Shown here: positions 63,745 through 64,000 of the stretch, in pieces
Numbering within the stretch: position 1 is the stretch's first letter
Layout of the letters: every line of letters starts with the position of its first letter
Origin: Acanthaster planci
Lineage: Eukaryota > Echinodermata > Asteroidea > Valvatida > Acanthasteridae
Length of the DNA: 64,000 nucleotides
Direction of reading: 5' to 3'
NCBI RefSeq assembly: GCF_001949145.1
Contig: NW_019091360.1
Span: 3,219,047-3,283,046 of the forward strand
Notes under the pieces: model-generated
What the model saw: the letters and a program-made list of their open reading frames with translations, nothing else
What the model was told of the DNA's origin: nothing
Database searches by the model: none
Program-made: the position numbers and the translations under genes

Positions 63745-64000
63745 CTGCTCAATTACAATCAATTTCAAATGGAATAAGGCACTGATCAAAGTTATAGCAA
63801 ACAGGGACATCAAGACAACTCAACCTCAAGATACGTCTGGCCCAACCTAACAAGCTGAGTGGCAAGTCGCCAAAACTATCTCAGAGTTGAAAGCCTTTGA
63901 AAGAATCTTTTACAACGTATATCTTGAAGAATCTTTCACATTTTTTATTATTAAACGTATTTATTTTCATTTTCATCTGGATGCCAAACTGAGTGTTAGG
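63745..64000 (-). other. Partial intron upstream of D1
   Basis: No exon pattern before the window end. Confidence 0.6.

Noticed and set aside
361-63744. Assignment of the gene to PTPRQ, PTPRB, tenascin or fibronectin
   Set aside because: The FN3 style is compatible with each, but no phosphatase, EGF, fibrinogen, or type I/II module lies in the window, so no symbol is justified.
63482-63850. Plus-strand 122-codon frame over exon D1
   Set aside because: It is a shadow of the GC-rich D1 exon, whose minus-strand frame gives a clear FN3 domain.

Overview
The window is animal genomic DNA: large spliced exons on the minus strand with GT/AG boundaries, introns of roughly 0.3 to 2.5 kb, tRNA-derived SINEs, many foldback (MITE-like) elements, minisatellites and one 576-base assembly gap. 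The SINE and MITE load and the style of the fibronectin type III (FN3) domains suggest a marine invertebrate deuterostome such as an amphioxus or echinoderm. That is an inference; nothing in the window fixes the species.

Essentially all coding sequence belongs to one giant minus-strand gene that runs through both window ends. I resolved 70 exons encoding 55 consecutive FN3 domains, numbered D1 (63475-63744, most 5') to D55 (361-669, most 3'). The joined exons sum to 15,093 nt (5,031 codons), and the frame stays open throughout. Every domain starts and ends at a phase-1 intron, so each domain is a symmetric cassette. Forty-one domains are single exons, thirteen are split over two exons, and D25 is split over three, including a 21-nt microexon. 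No start codon with signal peptide, stop codon, membrane segment, phosphatase, EGF, Ig or fibrinogen domain was found, so both termini lie outside the window. Many N-glycosylation sequons and the phase-1 modular layout suggest a secreted or membrane-anchored extracellular protein, like the ectodomains of type III receptor tyrosine phosphatases (PTPRB/J/Q) or tenascins. Orthology is not established.

Layout in transcription order (right to left): D1-D10 at 63.7-52.7 kb; D11-D33 at 52.6-25.9 kb, where two FN3 subtypes alternate most regularly; D34-D38 at 25.6-19.5 kb, including the assembly gap in the D37/D38 intron; D39-D55 at 19.1-0.4 kb. Introns carry at least eight foldback elements, four tRNA-derived SINE copies (one interrupted by a hAT-like insertion with an 8-bp target duplication), two 41-bp minisatellites, an 89-bp tandem repeat, and a pair of oppositely oriented 21-bp minisatellites.

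The most notable points are the size and dimer-like organisation of the FN3 array, the in-frame microexon, an in-frame duplicated 3' splice site at D15, two domains that lost the core Trp in the same way, and a Trp-less Ala-Cys-Pro subtype found only at D10 and D42. No plus-strand gene, rRNA, CRISPR array or bacterial feature was seen.
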